Assembly: GCA_964621445.1 (NCBI GenBank)
Contig: CAZUNO010000003.1
Location: 1-64,000, forward strand
DNA from: CAZUNO01 sp964621445 [NCBI: Candidatus Hadarchaeota archaeon]
Lineage (GTDB): Archaea; CAYQAE01; CAYVLA01
Reading direction: 5' to 3'
Length of the DNA stretch: 64,000 bases
Shown one piece after another: positions 62,872 through 64,000 of this stretch. Below the pieces are notes generated by a model that was given only the letters and a program-made list of their open reading frames with translations, made no database searches and was not told the origin of the DNA. A program made the translations under genes and the position numbers. The first letter of the stretch is position 1. Every line of letters begins with the position of its first letter.

Positions 62872-63999
62872 TCACCTCTCTCCAAGTTCAACTCCGTTAT
62901 CGAATTTTCTCCATACCCTTATGGCATTCACCGGACATATATGGCCGCAGGCTCCGCAATGCACGCACTTCTCGGGGTCGACGTTAATATCTTCGTCTAT
63001 GGCGTCATGGGGACAGTTCTGGACACAGAGCATACATTGCACGCATAGATCCTTGTCAACCTTGGTCTCTCCCTCCACAACCTCCTTCTTCGGCAGGTTG
63101 GTGAGAATTGGTATGGCATCGTACGGACAATAGGATGCACATGTCTCGCAGAGTATGCATTTATCGAGATCGACCTTTACATTCTCGCCGGGCGATAGGG
63201 TAATGGCCCCGGTGGGACATACCTGAGAACAGGTACCGCACCTGGTACAGGCGTCAGTAACCGACCCATCCCATTTCACCCTGGCAAAGGATATGGCGTC
63301 CTCCGGGCATTCCTTGATACATTTCCCACATAATATGCAGGTGCCCTTGTAGATGCCGTTCTCCTCATGTCTAATATCCATGGGGCAGACATCGATACAC
63401 CTGCCACACTTTACGCAGACGCTGGGATCATTGAGGTACTTGCCCCTCTCCTCATAGATGGCCCTGGTAGGACAGCTCAATTCGCAGATGCCGCAGTTCG
63501 CACACCAGGTTATGGTTCCCTGTATCTCCTCGTCCTGAGGCGGCCTAATCTTTACTTCCCCATCCTCCACATAGATGGCTCCCTGCGGGCACTCGGGGAT
63601 GCACTTTAGGCAGTTGGTACATCTTCTGAGCATCTCGTAGTTATCCAGGTCGATGGCGTTGAAGGGGCATACATCCACACATCGGCCACATCTTGTGCAA
63701 CCCTCGGTCTCTATATCAAGGCTTATGGCCGAGGCAGGGCATATGATCTCGCAGCGGCCGCACTTAACGCACTTCTCCTCGTCAATGGTGATGCTTCTCT
63801 TCTTGATCTCGCCTTTGGGCTCCTCTTCCTTACGGAGGTCCTCCTTGATCTCCTCGGCCGTCTTCTCAATATAGGCCAGGTCCATCAGCTTGTCCACGAG
63901 TTCCTCCTTTCTGTATTTCAGGAACCCTCCACCATCGACCCTGGCATTTACTGGACAGACATCCACGCACTTACCACATCTGCTGCAGATGCCGATTGG
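62872..63999 (-). CDS. ehbK: Polyferredoxin subunit, EhbK-like (5' end outside window)
   Basis: At least eleven 4Fe-4S motifs of the CxxCxxCxxxCP type are visible, such as CVKCGRCEIICP, CTNCLKCIPECP, CILCGKCIKECP and CVHCGACGHICP. The frame stays open to the right edge and carries a further motif (CSRCGKCVDVCP) before the GTG at 63966, so the gene begins outside the window and that GTG is not its start. It is an electron wire that feeds ferredoxin electrons to the hydrogenase. Gene order polyferredoxin, ferredoxin, small, large, NuoH-like, EhbP-like matches the methanogen ehbKLMNOP series. Confidence 0.9.
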   Translation of the reverse strand, partial: PIGICSRCGKCVDVCPVNARVDGGGFLKYRKEELVDKLMDLAYIEKTAEEIKEDLRKEEEPKGEIKKRSITIDEEKCVKCGRCEIICPASAISLDIETEGCTRCGRCVDVCPFNAIDLDNYEMLRRCTNCLKCIPECPQGAIYVEDGEVKIRPPQDEEIQGTITWCANCGICELSCPTRAIYEERGKYLNDPSVCVKCGRCIDVCPMDIRHEENGIYKGTCILCGKCIKECPEDAISFARVKWDGSVTDACTRCGTCSQVCPTGAITLSPGENVKVDLDKCILCETCASYCPYDAIPILTNLPKKEVVEGETKVDKDLCVQCMLCVQNCPHDAIDEDINVDPEKCVHCGACGHICPVNAIRVWRKFDNGVELGER

Positions 64000-64000
64000 A

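Noticed and set aside
1-64000. Search for CRISPR arrays, insertion sequences and integrases
   Set aside because: No regularly spaced repeats, transposase motifs or tRNA-integrated element were seen.

Overview
The window is archaeal DNA. It carries a TATA-binding protein, a group II chaperonin (thermosome), a Hel308 helicase, an XPB-type helicase, a Lon-like membrane protease, an archaeal-type ThrRS editing domain, an intron-containing tRNA-Thr and TATA boxes about 25-35 bp before several genes. GTG/TTG starts and short overlaps in gene strings are frequent. The gene content (Ehb-like membrane hydrogenase, DUF362 proteins, corrinoid-type families, arsenite methylation) suggests an uncultivated anaerobic euryarchaeote, possibly related to Thermoplasmatota or methanogen-adjacent lineages. 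The exact lineage cannot be fixed from sequence reading alone. No CRISPR array, insertion sequence, rRNA or integrase was seen, and no stretch longer than about 300 bases lacks a gene or gene remnant.

Layout. 1-3.3 kb: a DUF169 gene cut by the left edge, a broken mtrA-like gene, an arsR-arsM arsenic operon with a palindromic operator, two truncated gene remnants that face away from one junction near 2655, and tRNA-Thr(UGU) with a short intron. 3.3-10.3 kb: a DapA-family aldolase, a membrane-anchored amidotransferase-fold protein, an isoaspartyl methyltransferase, an MFS transporter and a four-gene cation transport set (two half-size SLC41/MgtE permeases plus two PhoU-TrkA_C proteins). 10.3-16 kb: a Gfo/Idh/MocA oxidoreductase, two tandem MscS channels (one with an outside beta-propeller and DUF11 domain) and glutamine synthetase. 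16-23 kb: an M29 aminopeptidase, a GNAT, a DUF362 protein, two zinc alcohol dehydrogenases, a sugar isomerase and an SGNH hydrolase.

23-43 kb: PEP synthase, Lon-like protease, XPB helicase, a 782-residue protein ending in a degenerate dehydrogenase, TBP, thermosome, a propeller-PHP protein, Hel308, a B12-binding radical SAM protein, SerB, and an operon of Tat-exported DUF362 protein, Tat-exported polyferredoxin and NapH-like membrane protein. 42.6-52.9 kb: a freestanding ThrRS editing domain, a novel repeat protein, a DegT-amidohydrolase-amidohydrolase operon, a rhomboid, a TIM-barrel isomerase, a Clp1/Grc3 kinase, a sulfatase-fold enzyme without the formylglycine residue, a CPBP protease and a URO-D/MtaA-type protein. 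53-64 kb: a ZnuABC-type metal importer, a 2-hydroxyacid dehydrogenase, a large glycosidase-like protein, and on the minus strand the 3' part of an Ehb-like energy-converting hydrogenase operon running off the right edge.

How it fits together: the many sugar-acid and sugar-alcohol enzymes (aldolase, dehydrogenases, isomerases, oxidoreductases, esterase, sulfatase-fold and glycosidase-like proteins) point to use of polysaccharide or cyclitol derivatives, with gluconeogenic PEP synthase and a ferredoxin-linked membrane hydrogenase handling carbon and reductant. The best candidates for undescribed biology are the exported DUF362/NapG/NapH electron-transfer operon, the intact/degenerate amidohydrolase pair next to a DegT enzyme, the propeller-DUF11-MscS fusion and the 400-residue novel domain fused to a dehydrogenase-like pseudoenzyme.
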